DNA of 64,000 nucleotides from positions 1 through 64,000 of the forward strand of contig JADGNE010000054.1 in assembly GCA_015234425.1 (NCBI GenBank), given 5' to 3'. Positions within the stretch are counted from its first letter, which is position 1; each line of letters starts with the position of its first letter. Positions 26,858-35,886 of the stretch are shown here, in pieces. The position numbers and the translations under genes were made by a program. Source of the DNA: Devosia sp. Lineage in GTDB: Bacteria > Pseudomonadota > Alphaproteobacteria > Rhizobiales > Devosiaceae. The notes beneath the pieces are model-generated. The model made no database searches. It had not been told where the DNA came from and saw nothing but the letters and a program-made list of their open reading frames with translations.

Positions 26858-27358
26858 CTAGGATGACCGGGAAGCGTTCGCGCCGCTTCGTGAACTGCCC
26901 TGTCGGCTGACGGGGCGGGCGAGGACGTTGCGGATCGAAAAGCTCGAATGAATGCGCGAGACGCCGGGCAGGGCGGAGAGGATGTTCTTGTGAATGTGCT
27001 CGAACTCCCCGGCGGTCTCCACCTCCACCCGCAAGTGATAATCTGAGCCACCGGTCATCAGGAAACATTCCTTGATTTCCGGATGCCGGCGCACGGCGCT
27101 TTCGAACCGGTCAAACACTTCTTCGGTCTGCTTTTCGAGAGTGATGTTGATCATCACGGCGATGGGTGAGGCCAGCTTTGCCGTGTCGATGAGCGCGGTA
27201 TAGCCGCGAATGACCCCGCTGGTTTCCAAAAGCTTGATGCGGCGTAGGCAGGCCGAGGGCGAAAGGCCGACCTCCTGGGCGATATCGGCATTGCTCATGC
27301 GCGCATTGAGCCGCAGGAGCCGCAGGATATTGGTGTCGATGGCATCAAGAGCGGGCAT
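26858..27358 (-). CDS. Lrp/AsnC family regulator, probable DadR
   Basis: A 166-residue Lrp-type regulator: HTH at about residues 5-50 (LDAIDTNILRLLRLNARMSN), then the RAM/AsnC effector domain with HPEIKECFLMTGGSDYHLRV. It is divergent from alanine racemase and D-amino acid dehydrogenase, the usual place for DadR, which activates D-alanine catabolism in response to alanine. A 17-bp dyad at 27415 between the genes is a likely binding site. Start chosen at ATG 27358 after AGGAT. The last 20 residues are Arg/Ser-rich. Confidence 0.9.
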   Translation of the reverse strand: MPALDAIDTNILRLLRLNARMSNADIAQEVGLSPSACLRRIKLLETSGVIRGYTALIDTAKLASPIAVMINITLEKQTEEVFDRFESAVRRHPEIKECFLMTGGSDYHLRVEVETAGEFEHIHKNILSALPGVSRIHSSFSIRNVLARPVSRQGSSRSGANASRSS

Positions 27359-27414
27359 GGCATATCCTGCGAAAAGGCAGCAGAAAATGCTCTTTCCGTC
27401 ATTTCTGTGATGCA

Positions 27415-27431
27415 ATCAATCAGCAATTGAT
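27415..27431. promoter_or_regulatory. Dyad in the dad intergenic region, candidate Lrp/DadR site
   Basis: ATCAAT, five bases, ATTGAT form a perfect 6-bp inverted repeat. It lies midway between the divergent regulator and alanine racemase genes in a locally AT-rich stretch. Binding by the neighbouring Lrp-type protein is inference. Confidence 0.5.
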
Positions 27432-27484
27432 AGGAAATGTGCTCACTCTTTCATTAAGCTCAGTCAATGTCTGAGGGGACATCC

Positions 27485-28603
27485 ATGCTTGATGATAATT
27501 CCGGAGCCGCGGGCGCCGATGCCATTCCCGCGCCGGGCGTGCTGACTGTCGATCTTGGTGCGATCCGCGCCAATTACACCCGTCTGCGCGAGATTGCCGG
27601 CAGCCCCGTGGGCGCGGTGGTCAAGGCCAATGCCTATGGGCTCGGGGCCGAGCAGGTTGCAAAGGCTCTCTTTGATGAAGGCTGCCGCAATTTCTTCGTG
27701 GCCCATCTCGGCGAGGCGCTGATCCTGCGCCCGCATTTGGCAGAAGATGCCACTCTCTATGTGCTCAATGGCCTGCTGCCGGGTGGCGAAGGCGTTTGCG
27801 CAGAAGCCGGCATTGTCCCCGTGCTCAATTCGTTCGAGCAGATCGACGCCTGGGCCGAGACGGCCAAGGGACTTGGTCGCAATCTGCCCGCCGCGCTGCA
27901 ATTCGATACCGGCATGTCGCGCCTTGGCATTGCGCCGGAGGAGCGCGCCCTTGCAGTCGAGCGTCTCCGCAATGCCCCGATCGACATTGCCTTCGTCATG
28001 AGCCATCTGGCCTCTGCCGACGAGCCCAGTGACGCCCAGAACGCCAGCCAGGCTGCCGAAATGGTTCAGGCCGCCGCCGCGTTCGGCACGGACAAAATCT
28101 GTTTTGCCAATTCGGGCGGGATTTTCCTTGGCGCCAATTTCCGCGGCGCACTCGCCCGCACCGGCATCGCCCTTTATGGCGGGGCGACGCAGAACGGCGT
28201 CGAAAGCCCCCTGCGCCACGCGGTGGCGCTGACCCTCGCCGTTATCCAGACCCGCACTGTCGAAACGGGCGCCCGCATTGGTTATGGCGGCACCCATGTC
28301 GCCGCGCGCCCGATGCGGCTCGCCACCCTGGCCGCCGGCTATGCCGATGGGCTGCCGCGCAGCCTTTCGGACCGGGGCGCCGTCTATTGCGACGGCATTC
28401 GCCTGCCGATTGTCGGGCGCGTTTCCATGGACAGCATGGTGGTCGATATCTCGGCCCTGCCCGAAGGCCGGCTGGCGCTGGGGAGCCATGTCGAAATGCT
28501 GGGGCCGCATCAGAGCATGGATGATCTGGCGCGCGACGCCGGCACCATATCTTACGAAATCCTGACCGGCCTGGGCTCGCGCTTCGCCCGGCTCTATCGG
28601 TAA
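27485..28603 (+). CDS. dadX: Alanine racemase
   Basis: A 372-residue PLP enzyme that interconverts L- and D-alanine. The PLP lysine is in [10 protein letters not shown] (Lys47). The second catalytic residue, a Tyr, is in RIGYGGTH, and [12 protein letters not shown] is a conserved family stretch. The ATG at 27485 is preferred over 27467 because GAGGGGA lies six bases upstream. It is followed 26 bp later by D-amino acid dehydrogenase, so it is the catabolic DadX rather than the biosynthetic Alr, although no second copy can be checked here. Confidence 0.93.
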   Translation: MLDDNSGAAGADAIPAPGVLTVDLGAIRANYTRLREIAGSPVGAVVKANAYGLGAEQVAKALFDEGCRNFFVAHLGEALILRPHLAEDATLYVLNGLLPGGEGVCAEAGIVPVLNSFEQIDAWAETAKGLGRNLPAALQFDTGMSRLGIAPEERALAVERLRNAPIDIAFVMSHLASADEPSDAQNASQAAEMVQAAAAFGTDKICFANSGGIFLGANFRGALARTGIALYGGATQNGVESPLRHAVALTLAVIQTRTVETGARIGYGGTHVAARPMRLATLAAGYADGLPRSLSDRGAVYCDGIRLPIVGRVSMDSMVVDISALPEGRLALGSHVEMLGPHQSMDDLARDAGTISYEILTGLGSRFARLYR

Positions 28604-28629
28604 GCAGGCGCGCTTTTTCTGAGGGGAAA

Positions 28630-29877
28630 ATGAAAGTCATCGTCCTGGGTGCCGGCATTATCGGCACGACCTCCGCCTATCAGCTGGCCAAGGCCGGCCA
28701 TGAGGTCGTGGTCATCGACCGCCAGCCCGGCCCGGCGCTGGAAACCAGTTTTGCCAATGCCGGCGAAGTTTCGTTCGGCTATTGCTCGCCCTGGGCTGCG
28801 CCCGGCATTCCGCGCAAGGCGGTCAAATGGCTCTTAATGAACCATCCGCCGCTGGTGCTGCGTCCCAAGGTGGACGGCGCCATGATCGCCTGGCTCCTGC
28901 AGATGCTGGCCAATTGCAATTACAAGAGCTACGCCATCAACAAGAGCCGCATGCTGCGGCTGGCCGATTACAGCCGTATTTGCCTGGCTGAACTGCGCGC
29001 GGAAACCGCCATCTCCTATGATGAGCGCATGAAGGGGACCGTCCAGCTCTTCCGCACCCAGCAGCAGCTCGACGCCTCGGCCAAGGACGTAACTGCGTTG
29101 GCGGCCGATGGCATTCCCTATGAAGTGCTCGACCGCGACGGCTGCATCCGCCAGGAACCCGCGCTCGCCCATGCCCGCGACAAGATCGTTGGCGGCCTTC
29201 TTACGCCGCTCGACGAGACCGGGGATTGTTTCAAATTCACCAATGCGCTGGCCGAAAAGGCCGCCGCGCTCGGCGTTACTTTCCGCTATGGCACCGAAGT
29301 GACGGGGCTCGACGTCGAAGGCGGGCAGGTCAAGGGCGTCATCACCAAAACCGGCCGAGAAGCCGCGGACAAGGTCGTGGTGGCGATGGGCTCCTACACC
29401 CCGCTGCTCTTGCGCAAGCACGGGATTTCCCTGCCGGTCTATCCGGTCAAGGGCTATTCCATGACCATCCCGATCACCGACGAGAGCCGCGCCCCGGTCT
29501 CGACCGTGCTCGACGAAAGCTACAAGATCGCCATCACCCGCCTCGGCGACCGCATCCGCGTTGGCGGCATGGCCGAGATTTCCGGCTACACCAATGACCT
29601 CGGCCTCGCCCGCCGCCGCACGCTGGAGCATTCGGTCAACGACCTTTTCCCCGGCGGCGACAGCGCCACCGGCAGGTTCTGGTCGGGCCTGCGTCCCATG
29701 ACGCCCGATGGCACCCCGGTGATTGGCCCCACCAAAATTGACGGTCTCTATCTCAACACCGGCCACGGCACGCTCGGCTGGACCATGAGCACGGGGTCGG
29801 CCCGGGTCATCGCCGATCTCGTCAGCGGCAAACAGCCCGAGATCGACGCCACGGGTCTGGCGATCTCGCGGTACTAG
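28630..29877 (+). CDS. dadA: D-amino acid dehydrogenase
   Basis: A 415-residue FAD-dependent dehydrogenase that oxidises D-alanine to pyruvate and passes electrons to the respiratory chain. The Rossmann motif GAGIIG is at residues 8-13, followed by [29 protein letters not shown] is the conserved DadA segment, and [16 protein letters not shown] and [12 protein letters not shown] close the FAD site. It works with the preceding racemase: L-Ala to D-Ala to pyruvate. The protein should be membrane-associated on the cytosolic side. Confidence 0.96.
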   Translation: MKVIVLGAGIIGTTSAYQLAKAGHEVVVIDRQPGPALETSFANAGEVSFGYCSPWAAPGIPRKAVKWLLMNHPPLVLRPKVDGAMIAWLLQMLANCNYKSYAINKSRMLRLADYSRICLAELRAETAISYDERMKGTVQLFRTQQQLDASAKDVTALAADGIPYEVLDRDGCIRQEPALAHARDKIVGGLLTPLDETGDCFKFTNALAEKAAALGVTFRYGTEVTGLDVEGGQVKGVITKTGREAADKVVVAMGSYTPLLLRKHGISLPVYPVKGYSMTIPITDESRAPVSTVLDESYKIAITRLGDRIRVGGMAEISGYTNDLGLARRRTLEHSVNDLFPGGDSATGRFWSGLRPMTPDGTPVIGPTKIDGLYLNTGHGTLGWTMSTGSARVIADLVSGKQPEIDATGLAISRY

Positions 29878-29900
29878 GGAATTTCCCGAGATCGCGTCAC

Positions 29901-29931
29901 CCCCTCCCAGCCTCCCCCTTCAAGGGGGAGG
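29901..29931. repeat. GC-rich palindromic intergenic repeat
   Basis: CCTCCCCCTT (29911-29920) and AAGGGGGAGG (29922-29931) form a perfect 10-bp inverted repeat with one loop base, preceded by CCCCTCCCAG as in the elements at 51639 and 55381. It marks the left side of the AT-richer patch. Confidence 0.75.
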
Positions 29932-30048
29932 TGCCGAGCGGTGCTTAGGGTTGGTGCGGTGGTTGGTATGCGGGTGAAGGGGGATTGGTTGGTGTGCTTC
30001 TGTGCTTTGCTGAAGGAGAATGTTGTCGCTTATGATTGTTTAATAGTA

Positions 30049-30077
30049 TTGAGCGGCCGGAATATTACTGGTTAGAT
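30049..30077 (+). promoter_or_regulatory. Candidate promoter of the nuclease-like gene
   Basis: TTGAGC (30049-30054), 17 bp and TTAGAT (30072-30077) resemble a sigma-70 promoter, 114 bp before the ATG at 30191. Confidence 0.45.
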
Positions 30078-30190
30078 TTGCGATGTGGCTTTCTGGGTGA
30101 TTGTTTGCCTGGCCTTTGGTGGAATCGATAGTATTCCTATCGGTCTCTATCTCTCGTCTGCCTAAGTCTCGATTTTTATGGGGGAGTGCA

Positions 30191-30970
30191 ATGGCGGAGG
30201 GGGCCCGTGATCTGAAAGAGGTAGATGCAGATCTGGCGATCGCCCAGAGAGTGTCGAATTTTCTGAGGGATGCTGCTCCTCATTTGAAAGAAGCGCAGTC
30301 TTTCTCTACTTATCTTCCTGCGTCTTCTCAGCTCAGGGTGCTTCTAGATAAACTGGCGCCTGCCTTGGTAAATAACCGAACGCACGCGGACGGTGCGGCT
30401 GACATCTGGCAGATTATTGGCCTCGGTCGAGATGAAGTCCGCACCGGCCGCATCCTGACCTGGCTTCTCGACCCACGCGGCTCTCACGGTCTCGGGACTG
30501 CATTTCTGTCGTCCCTTTGGCGACACTTGCCTGAGCAACATCGACCGTTTGACATTGCCACTGCTCGACGCGCCAGGCGAGAAACCGTACCGCTGAGCGA
30601 TAAAGTCAGCCGCATAGATATCGAGATCGAAGGGGCGGAGTTCCTTCTCTTCATTGAACTCAAGATTTCTGCTGCGGTCGGTAAGGGGCAGCTTCAGAAG
30701 TACGATAAGCTTGGCCAGGATAAGGCGCATCTCACTGGAAATAGGCGCCGCGCTTTAATGCTCATATCGCCCGAAAATCCCCAAGATTTGCCTGAGAACT
30801 GTTTCCATTTGAGCTGGACTCATGTCGCAACGGCAATTGAAGCTGTGGTGCGAGAGCGACGGGGCGCGAACAATATCTCGATCGGATTAGCGGCCAGTTT
30901 TGCTGAACACCTGAGGAGGTTGAAAGGTCGTGGACGGAAAAAACGAGTTGGACCAATTAGTCGCGCTTAA
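30191..30970 (+). CDS. PD-(D/E)XK nuclease superfamily protein (PDDEXK_4-like)
   Basis: A 259-residue protein with the layout of PDDEXK_4 nucleases: ILTWLLDPRGSHGLGTAFL at about residues 88-106 is the family's N-terminal signature, then RIDIEI with Asp143, and FIELK with Glu156 and Lys158 (catalytic D...ExK). GQLQKYDKL near 166 supplies the helix after the core. GGGGGAG lies five bases before the ATG. Base composition is lower in GC than that of the neighbours, suggesting transfer. Many family members are 350-450 residues, so this may be the N-terminal part of a once longer protein whose remainder lies in the next two frames. Substrate and role unknown; the family appears in restriction and defence contexts. 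Confidence 0.75.
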   Translation: MAEGARDLKEVDADLAIAQRVSNFLRDAAPHLKEAQSFSTYLPASSQLRVLLDKLAPALVNNRTHADGAADIWQIIGLGRDEVRTGRILTWLLDPRGSHGLGTAFLSSLWRHLPEQHRPFDIATARRARRETVPLSDKVSRIDIEIEGAEFLLFIELKISAAVGKGQLQKYDKLGQDKAHLTGNRRRALMLISPENPQDLPENCFHLSWTHVATAIEAVVRERRGANNISIGLAASFAEHLRRLKGRGRKKRVGPISRA

Positions 30971-31040
30971 TATTGCCGATCTAGATGCGGTGGCGACGAG
31001 AATAGATGCGATAGGCAACCGGATGGAAGGATGTGTCTGA
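30930..31040 (+). CDS. Possible 36-residue overlapping ORF or remnant linking frame
   Basis: A GTG at 30930 has GAGGAGG ten bases upstream and opens a 36-codon frame overlapping the nuclease-like gene by 41 bp. The product is helical in appearance (LDQLVALNIADLDAVATRID). Its stop lies inside the first codons of the 163-residue gene. It could be a real coupled small gene. Equally, it could be the middle part of an ancestral protein, since the three frames together read as one continuous polypeptide broken by two shifts. Confidence 0.35.
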   Translation: MDGKNELDQLVALNIADLDAVATRIDAIGNRMEGCV

Positions 31041-31524
31041 CCTAGCCTCGCGCTGGGCAGAGAACAAAGCTTGGAGTGGTGAGTTCACCAGAGAGGAGAT
31101 CTGGTTGGCGCCTGAAACATGGCGTCGAGACGGCGAAAATTGGTCTGGTTGGTTCTACTTCTCTCACGGTCCGGGGGATACGGAAACCTTTGCCCCGGGA
31201 GAACCATATTTCTGGCTTTCACGGTACCTAGGCGAAGGTGGGGGGGAATTCTGCCTTTGGCTCAAACAGGATGTGATCAAACCGAGCGTTTGGAAACCTT
31301 TGGCTCGCACATTCGCTCCTGAGTTGACGGAACACGGCACACTAATGAGCGACGCCTGCAACTTCTATTGGCGATGTTCCTTGGATCGTGAAAGCGTGGC
31401 TAAAGGCCTGTACGAGGGAGACCTTTCTGATGCGCTCCAACCGGTCGAGGCTGCACTCGAGGGGGCCTTTGCGGCACACCTTCGTATTCAGAACTTGCTG
31501 GTGAAAGGAGTTGCCCCCTCTTAG
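31033..31524 (+). CDS. Hypothetical protein, C-terminal partner of the nuclease-like gene
   Basis: A 163-residue protein rich in Trp, Phe and Glu (for example WSGWFYFSHGPGD), with no signal peptide or membrane segment and no recognised domain. Its only initiation codon near the 5' end is GTG 31033, with GGAAGG just two bases away, so it probably depends on coupling to the preceding frame. Same strand as the nuclease-like gene and of similar AT-richer composition. It may be the separated C-terminal domain of that protein. Function not recognised. Confidence 0.55.
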   Translation: MSDLASRWAENKAWSGEFTREEIWLAPETWRRDGENWSGWFYFSHGPGDTETFAPGEPYFWLSRYLGEGGGEFCLWLKQDVIKPSVWKPLARTFAPELTEHGTLMSDACNFYWRCSLDRESVAKGLYEGDLSDALQPVEAALEGAFAAHLRIQNLLVKGVAPS

Positions 31525-31820
31525 CTGATCTCGTCGAACGGGCATTGGCGGACGACGCGAGACAGAGGGGGGGGGGGCGACCTTGGATGGGTTTGATGCG
31601 GTGGTATCGAGGCACCGGGGTGGCTGACATGGCCCGGAACTCTCCACACCCACCGGCAGACACCCTCCCCCTTGAGGGGAGGGTTGGGGGCTTGCTGGGA
31701 CACGGAGCGCAAGTTGAAGCCCCTTAACCGCCTCCCAGCGTCGCCAAGGCCAACCGTGTAAAAAGACAAAGCTCCGTGCCCGGCCTTGCGCCTTGCCCTT
31801 GCCCTCTACATATTTGCCCT
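31525..31820. other. Gap with poly-G tract and palindromic repeat
   Basis: About 296 bp. It contains an uninterrupted run of eleven G (31567-31577), the hairpin at 31663-31683, and then unstructured sequence up to the VWA gene. Open frames here arise from the repeat and are not credible genes. Confidence 0.6.
31663..31683. repeat. GC-rich palindromic intergenic repeat
   Basis: CCCTCCCC and GGGGAGGG flank CTTGA, a perfect 8-bp hairpin of the same family as 45819 and 29911. It marks the right side of the AT-richer nuclease patch. Confidence 0.7.
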
Positions 31821-32543
31821 ATGGCAGAGAAAACTCCGACGACACGGTCAGATAGCGCTCTTGGCGCCCCCGCGGGGGTGGGCTCGGACGTGGCTGCGTT
31901 CCTGACGAAATCGCGCATCTTGGCGCGGCCCAATGAAAGCGCAGATGGGCGGCTGCTCTTTGCCATGGATGCCACGATGAGCCGGCAGCCTACCTGGGAC
32001 ATGGCAGTGACCCTGCAGGCCGGCATGTTCACCGCCATTCCCAAGGACGCGGCGCTGCAGGTGCAGTTGCTCTATTTCCGGGGCTTGGGCGAATGCCGGG
32101 CCTCAAAATGGGTCATCGACGCCGAGGCGCTGGCCCGGCTGATGGGCAAGATTGCCTGCCAGGGCGGCAATACCCAGATCGGCAAGGTGTTTTCCCACGC
32201 GCGCAGCGAACACCAGAAGCGCCGGATCAACGCCATGGTCTATGTCGGCGACGCCATCGAGGAAAATGTCGATGCGCTGGCCGCCCAGGCGGGTGAGCTG
32301 GGGCTTCTCGGCCTGCCGCTTTTCCTGTTTCAGGAAGGCCATGACCGAAACGTCGAGGCGGCGTTTCGCGAATTTGCCCGGCTGACCAAGGGCGCCTATG
32401 CGCGCTTTGACAGCTCGGCCCCCCAACATCTGGCTGAACTGCTCAAGGCCGTTGCCGCCTTTGCCAGCGGCGGACAGAAGAACCTGCGGCTTCAATCCAG
32501 CGCCGCTGCACGCGGCCTGCTGGCACAGATCGAGAAAAAATGA
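31821..32543 (+). CDS. VWA domain-containing protein
   Basis: A 240-residue soluble protein resembling a von Willebrand A domain. [11 protein letters not shown] at residues 45-55 corresponds to the first beta strand with a degenerate metal-ion motif (D-x-T-x-S in place of D-x-S-x-S). Later strands follow ([13 protein letters not shown], then LFLFQEGHD). No signal peptide. Its stop overlaps the start of a DnaJ-domain protein by four bases, so the two are co-translated and probably act together. No good Shine-Dalgarno sequence is seen before the ATG at 31821; a GTG at 31776 is possible. Function unknown. Confidence 0.8.
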   Translation: MAEKTPTTRSDSALGAPAGVGSDVAAFLTKSRILARPNESADGRLLFAMDATMSRQPTWDMAVTLQAGMFTAIPKDAALQVQLLYFRGLGECRASKWVIDAEALARLMGKIACQGGNTQIGKVFSHARSEHQKRRINAMVYVGDAIEENVDALAAQAGELGLLGLPLFLFQEGHDRNVEAAFREFARLTKGAYARFDSSAPQHLAELLKAVAAFASGGQKNLRLQSSAAARGLLAQIEKK

Positions 32544-33247
32544 GCTGGATTATCCTCGCCGCACTCGGGCTTCTTGCCGCCTTCTGGCTCTTCAATGCCA
32601 TGCGCAAGATGGACCGGGGTCTGCTGATGCGCGGCCTGCGCTGGGGCGTAGGGGGCCTGTTGGCCCTGATCGCGCTGCTCGGCCTCGTGTTCCGCCGCAT
32701 TGATATTGCCACCATTGTCGGCGCGCTCGCCGCCTCCGTACTGCTGCGCGGCAGGATCGGCCAGTTTTCCTTCGACAGTCTCGCCCAGTCGAGCAGCGGC
32801 AATACCTCGAAAGTGCGCAGCCGTTACCTCGCCATGGAGCTCGATCACGACACCGGGGCGCTCACCGGCCGCGTTGTCGATGGTGCGTTTGCCGGCTGGG
32901 ATCTCATGGATCTGGGGCCCGAGGAAACCCGAAAGCTCCTCGATGAGGTGACGGGCGACGCCGACAGCATCAATCTCCTTGAGAACTGGCTCGATGCCAA
33001 TCGTGTCGGCTGGCGCGAGTATTTCGCCGGTGAAGGCGCCGAGACGGGGCACGAGAGCGCCGGCAATTCCGGGCGCAGTCCGGTCGAGGAAGCCTATGCT
33101 GTTCTGGGCCTCAAACCCGGCGCCAGTAACGAGGATATCCGCGCAGCCCACCGCGAACTGATGAAGGGTGTGCACCCCGATCGCGGCGGATCGGAATATC
33201 TCGCCGCCCGGATCAATGAGGCACGGGATCTGCTTCTGGGGCGGTGA
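32540..33247 (+). CDS. Membrane-anchored DnaJ-domain protein
   Basis: A 235-residue protein with one to three hydrophobic N-terminal segments ([26 protein letters not shown] and an Ala-rich one), a cytosolic linker, and a C-terminal J domain of about 60 residues containing the HPD tripeptide (GVHPDRGG). It would recruit Hsp70 (DnaK) to the inner membrane, as in DjlA/TIM14-like proteins. Coupled to the VWA gene by a four-base overlap. Its last 35 bases overlap the 3' end of the convergent sensor kinase. Confidence 0.88.
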   Translation: MSWIILAALGLLAAFWLFNAMRKMDRGLLMRGLRWGVGGLLALIALLGLVFRRIDIATIVGALAASVLLRGRIGQFSFDSLAQSSSGNTSKVRSRYLAMELDHDTGALTGRVVDGAFAGWDLMDLGPEETRKLLDEVTGDADSINLLENWLDANRVGWREYFAGEGAETGHESAGNSGRSPVEEAYAVLGLKPGASNEDIRAAHRELMKGVHPDRGGSEYLAARINEARDLLLGR

Positions 33248-34790
33248 CCGCCTGGCGGCCAGCGGCGGAGAGGGCCAGCTCGGCCTCGAACACCACGCCA
33301 TTGTCATTGTGATAGCTGTATTCGCCGCCCATCTGCCCGACGACGCCGCGGATCAGCCGCATGCCCATGCTGTTGGAACCTTCCTGCGGCTCCATGCCCG
33401 CGCCGTCGTCCCGCACGGTGAGGATCGCCCGGCCATCGCCGCGCTGGCGCAGCGTCACCGATAGCGTGCCCGCCTGGTCGTCGGCATAGGCATATTTGAA
33501 GGCATTGGTTGCGAGCTCGCTGAGCAATAGCGCCAGCGGCGTGGCGTGGTCGCGGTCAACCATGACGTGGTCGAGATCGTAGATGAGCCGCGTGTCCGTG
33601 CCATAGGCCATCTTCACCTGATCGACCACGGGCGGGATGAAGTCGTGGGCGTCGATGTCCTCATAGCGGTCGTGCTGGTAGATATGTTCATGCATGGCGG
33701 CCATGGCCGCGAACCGGCTCTGCAGGTCCCGCTTTGCGGTGTCGGGAATATTCTGCATCCGCACCAGCGCCTGCACCGAGGCGAGATTGTTCTTCACCCG
33801 GTGGTGGATTTCCCGGAACAGCATGGTGTTGAGCTCGACCGAAGCCTCGAGCTCCTTGGCCCGGTCGGCATCCCGCACCAGGAGCCGCAGGATCCACCAA
33901 GAAATGAGCATCAGCCCGAAGAGCACGGGAGACACCACCACGAGCAGGGTGGAGAGCATTTCGAGCAGCATCCCCCAGACCTGGGAGGTCGCGACGGCGG
34001 CCACCGCAATAATGCGGCTGTCCTCGACCCGGCGATAGCTCACCACGCGGGGGACGCCGTCGATCAACGAGTCCGCAGAGTCGAAGGTGCCGATGCCGCT
34101 TTGCTTGAGATGGTGCGTAAACAGCGGTCGATCGCTGAAGTCCACATTTCCTGTCGTGGGCGGATAGCGGGCCATCAGCTGCCCGTCGTCGCGGATCAGG
34201 CTGAGGGTGGAGCCCGGCTCGAGCTCCAGCGTCCGGAAAAATTCGCCCAGCAGCGCGCCCGAGAACGACACCATGATGGCTCCGGCAAATTCGCCATTGC
34301 GCACCACCCGCTTGCTGAACACGAAGATAATGTCGTCGGTGATCCGGCTGACCAGTAGCGGAGAGGTGTAAAACGGCGCCCCATCGCGCACCGCGGTGTA
34401 ATATTCCCGGTCCCCGATATCGACACCGGTGGCGCCCGGCACTGTCGAGAACACCGTATTGGCCTGGTTGTCGATGACATAGACTTCCGTCGCGCTGGGC
34501 AGGCCCTGCAGAACCGCCTCGATGTCCGCGGCGCTGCCCGAAAGCGTGGGGCCGGTGGCGGTATCGACCCGGCGCAGGGTCTGGTTGGCCACCTCGGAAA
34601 TCCAGTAGGCATTAGTGGCCAGAACCTGTGAGGCCGCGCTTGATTGCTCTCGCAGGCGATCATTGGTTCGCTGCACGCCGTCGGTGACGAAATAGGCCAG
34701 AATTCCAAGGAACAGCACAAGGACAAAGACCATAAGGCCGACGGCCAGCCGGACGGCCGAGATCTCTCTCCAGCTACGCTTCAACGCCAC
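33213..34790 (-). CDS. Sensor histidine kinase (HisKA_2 / HWE-like) with Cache sensor
   Basis: A 525-residue membrane kinase. One N-terminal transmembrane helix, a periplasmic Cache-type sensor of about 250 residues ([14 protein letters not shown] and [10 protein letters not shown] regions), a second helix ([18 protein letters not shown]), then the H box EIHHRVKNN near residue 340 typical of HisKA_2, and the HATPase domain ([18 protein letters not shown]). The GTG at 34790 is chosen because GGGGAGG lies five bases upstream. No response regulator is next to it, so it is an orphan here. Ligand unknown. Its 3' end overlaps the convergent DnaJ-domain gene. Confidence 0.9.
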   Translation of the reverse strand: MALKRSWREISAVRLAVGLMVFVLVLFLGILAYFVTDGVQRTNDRLREQSSAASQVLATNAYWISEVANQTLRRVDTATGPTLSGSAADIEAVLQGLPSATEVYVIDNQANTVFSTVPGATGVDIGDREYYTAVRDGAPFYTSPLLVSRITDDIIFVFSKRVVRNGEFAGAIMVSFSGALLGEFFRTLELEPGSTLSLIRDDGQLMARYPPTTGNVDFSDRPLFTHHLKQSGIGTFDSADSLIDGVPRVVSYRRVEDSRIIAVAAVATSQVWGMLLEMLSTLLVVVSPVLFGLMLISWWILRLLVRDADRAKELEASVELNTMLFREIHHRVKNNLASVQALVRMQNIPDTAKRDLQSRFAAMAAMHEHIYQHDRYEDIDAHDFIPPVVDQVKMAYGTDTRLIYDLDHVMVDRDHATPLALLLSELATNAFKYAYADDQAGTLSVTLRQRGDGRAILTVRDDGAGMEPQEGSNSMGMRLIRGVVGQMGGEYSYHNDNGVVFEAELALSAAGRQAVTAPEADPVPH

Positions 34791-34944
34791 GCTCGCCTCC
34801 CCTGCCGCGGCCACTGGCGCACAGCCCCTCAATGATAATGGGCGTGCACGATCCGACAAGGGCCGAAATGTCACCCAAGCTGGGAGCAAGCCCAGAGGAA
34901 CGCCGAGACGGCGCAGCACGTTGAGGGTCCAACAGGGACATCAC

Positions 34945-35532
34945 ATGGCCGACGCGCAGCAAGGCACGCTCACAAATCTGATCGACAAGGTGGACGAACA
35001 TGCCCGGGCCGGGGATGGGATCTCCATCGGCCTCATCCAGGAGATCGTCGGACCGCGGGCCGCCGGGCCCCTGCTGCTCATTCCCGCGCTCATCGTTATC
35101 TCGCCGCTCAGCATTATTCCGGGCATCCCAACCCTCACCGGTATTCATACGGTGCTGGTGGCCGGCCAGATTGCGCTCGGCCGCAAGACAATGTGGCTGC
35201 CCAAATGGCTCACGGAGAGGAGTATTCCCGGCCGGCACGTGGAAAAGCTGCTCAAATTCCTTAAGCCGGTGGGCCGGGTGGCGGACACGATCATCAAGCC
35301 GCGCGCCCGGGTGCTGGTGGCGCCGCCTCTGCGGCGGGCAGGGGCCGTCATCTGCGTCCTCGTCGGGATGATCATGCCGCTCCTCGAATTCGTGCCCTTC
35401 ACCTCGACCTGGGCGGCAGCGGTGATTGCGGTCTATGCCATGGCGATCACGGCCAAGGATGGGTTCCTCGCGCTGGCATGGGTGGGACTGGTCGCGGCGG
35501 CCCTTTCTATCCTCCTGATGCTTCTCGTTTAA
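34945..35532 (+). CDS. exoD: ExoD family membrane protein
   Basis: A 195-residue inner-membrane protein of the exopolysaccharide synthesis ExoD family. Three to four hydrophobic segments are seen (LLLIPALIVISPLSIIPG, then VICVLVGMIMPLLEF and a C-terminal pair). In rhizobia exoD affects exopolysaccharide production and alkali tolerance. The ATG at 34945 follows AGGGACA. It is divergent from the sensor kinase with about 150 bp between. Biochemical activity is unknown for the family. Confidence 0.88.
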   Translation: MADAQQGTLTNLIDKVDEHARAGDGISIGLIQEIVGPRAAGPLLLIPALIVISPLSIIPGIPTLTGIHTVLVAGQIALGRKTMWLPKWLTERSIPGRHVEKLLKFLKPVGRVADTIIKPRARVLVAPPLRRAGAVICVLVGMIMPLLEFVPFTSTWAAAVIAVYAMAITAKDGFLALAWVGLVAAALSILLMLLV

Positions 35533-35886
35533 TTATTCTAAAATTTGAAGGAGAGGCGAAGTCGACGGCATTCCCGGTGTCGTTGGTTGTTTGCTGCCGC
35601 AGGCTCCAGGGCGAGTTCAGGCCCGGGGCGTGCTGTCGCGATTGTGACCGGAGGAGGCCATCGCGCAGTTGCCGCAGCCATGAACTTGGTCTTTTTAGGG
35701 CAAAATATTCACAGGGACGGCGGTCTTGACGTTTAGGTCAATCTTTTGCTTGTCAGTGGACGCTTTGCCGCGATACCGTCCACCAATCTCGGACCAGCGG
35801 GTTTAACCGCTGGCCAGACAAATAATCCGCATTCCAAAAGCGGATGGCAACAACACTGTTGAAGACCACATGGAGATGGGACGAGA
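35533..35886. other. Leader region of the opp operon
   Basis: 354 bp with no credible gene. It contains a TTGAC...GTCAA inverted repeat at 35726-35741, a perfect 7-bp hairpin (CCAGCGG...CCGCTGG, 35794-35813), and an AT-rich start just after exoD. A long structured leader before oppA is plausible; no known riboswitch was recognised. Confidence 0.55.
35726..35741. promoter_or_regulatory. Inverted repeat, candidate -35/operator of opp
   Basis: TTGAC, six bases, GTCAA. The left arm could also be a -35 box, although no clear -10 follows at 16-18 bp. Confidence 0.35.

Larger units (their letters stand above)
29878..30190. other. Gap between dadA and the nuclease-like gene
   Basis: 313 bp. The first 55 bases hold a palindromic repeat (29901-29931). 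From about 29945 the sequence becomes G/T-rich and then clearly AT-richer than the surroundings, with a promoter-like pair at 30049-30077. No credible small ORF was found. Confidence 0.6.

Noticed and set aside
31545..31727. 60-codon frame containing the poly-G tract
   Set aside because: It is translated from repeat sequence and lacks any initiation signal.
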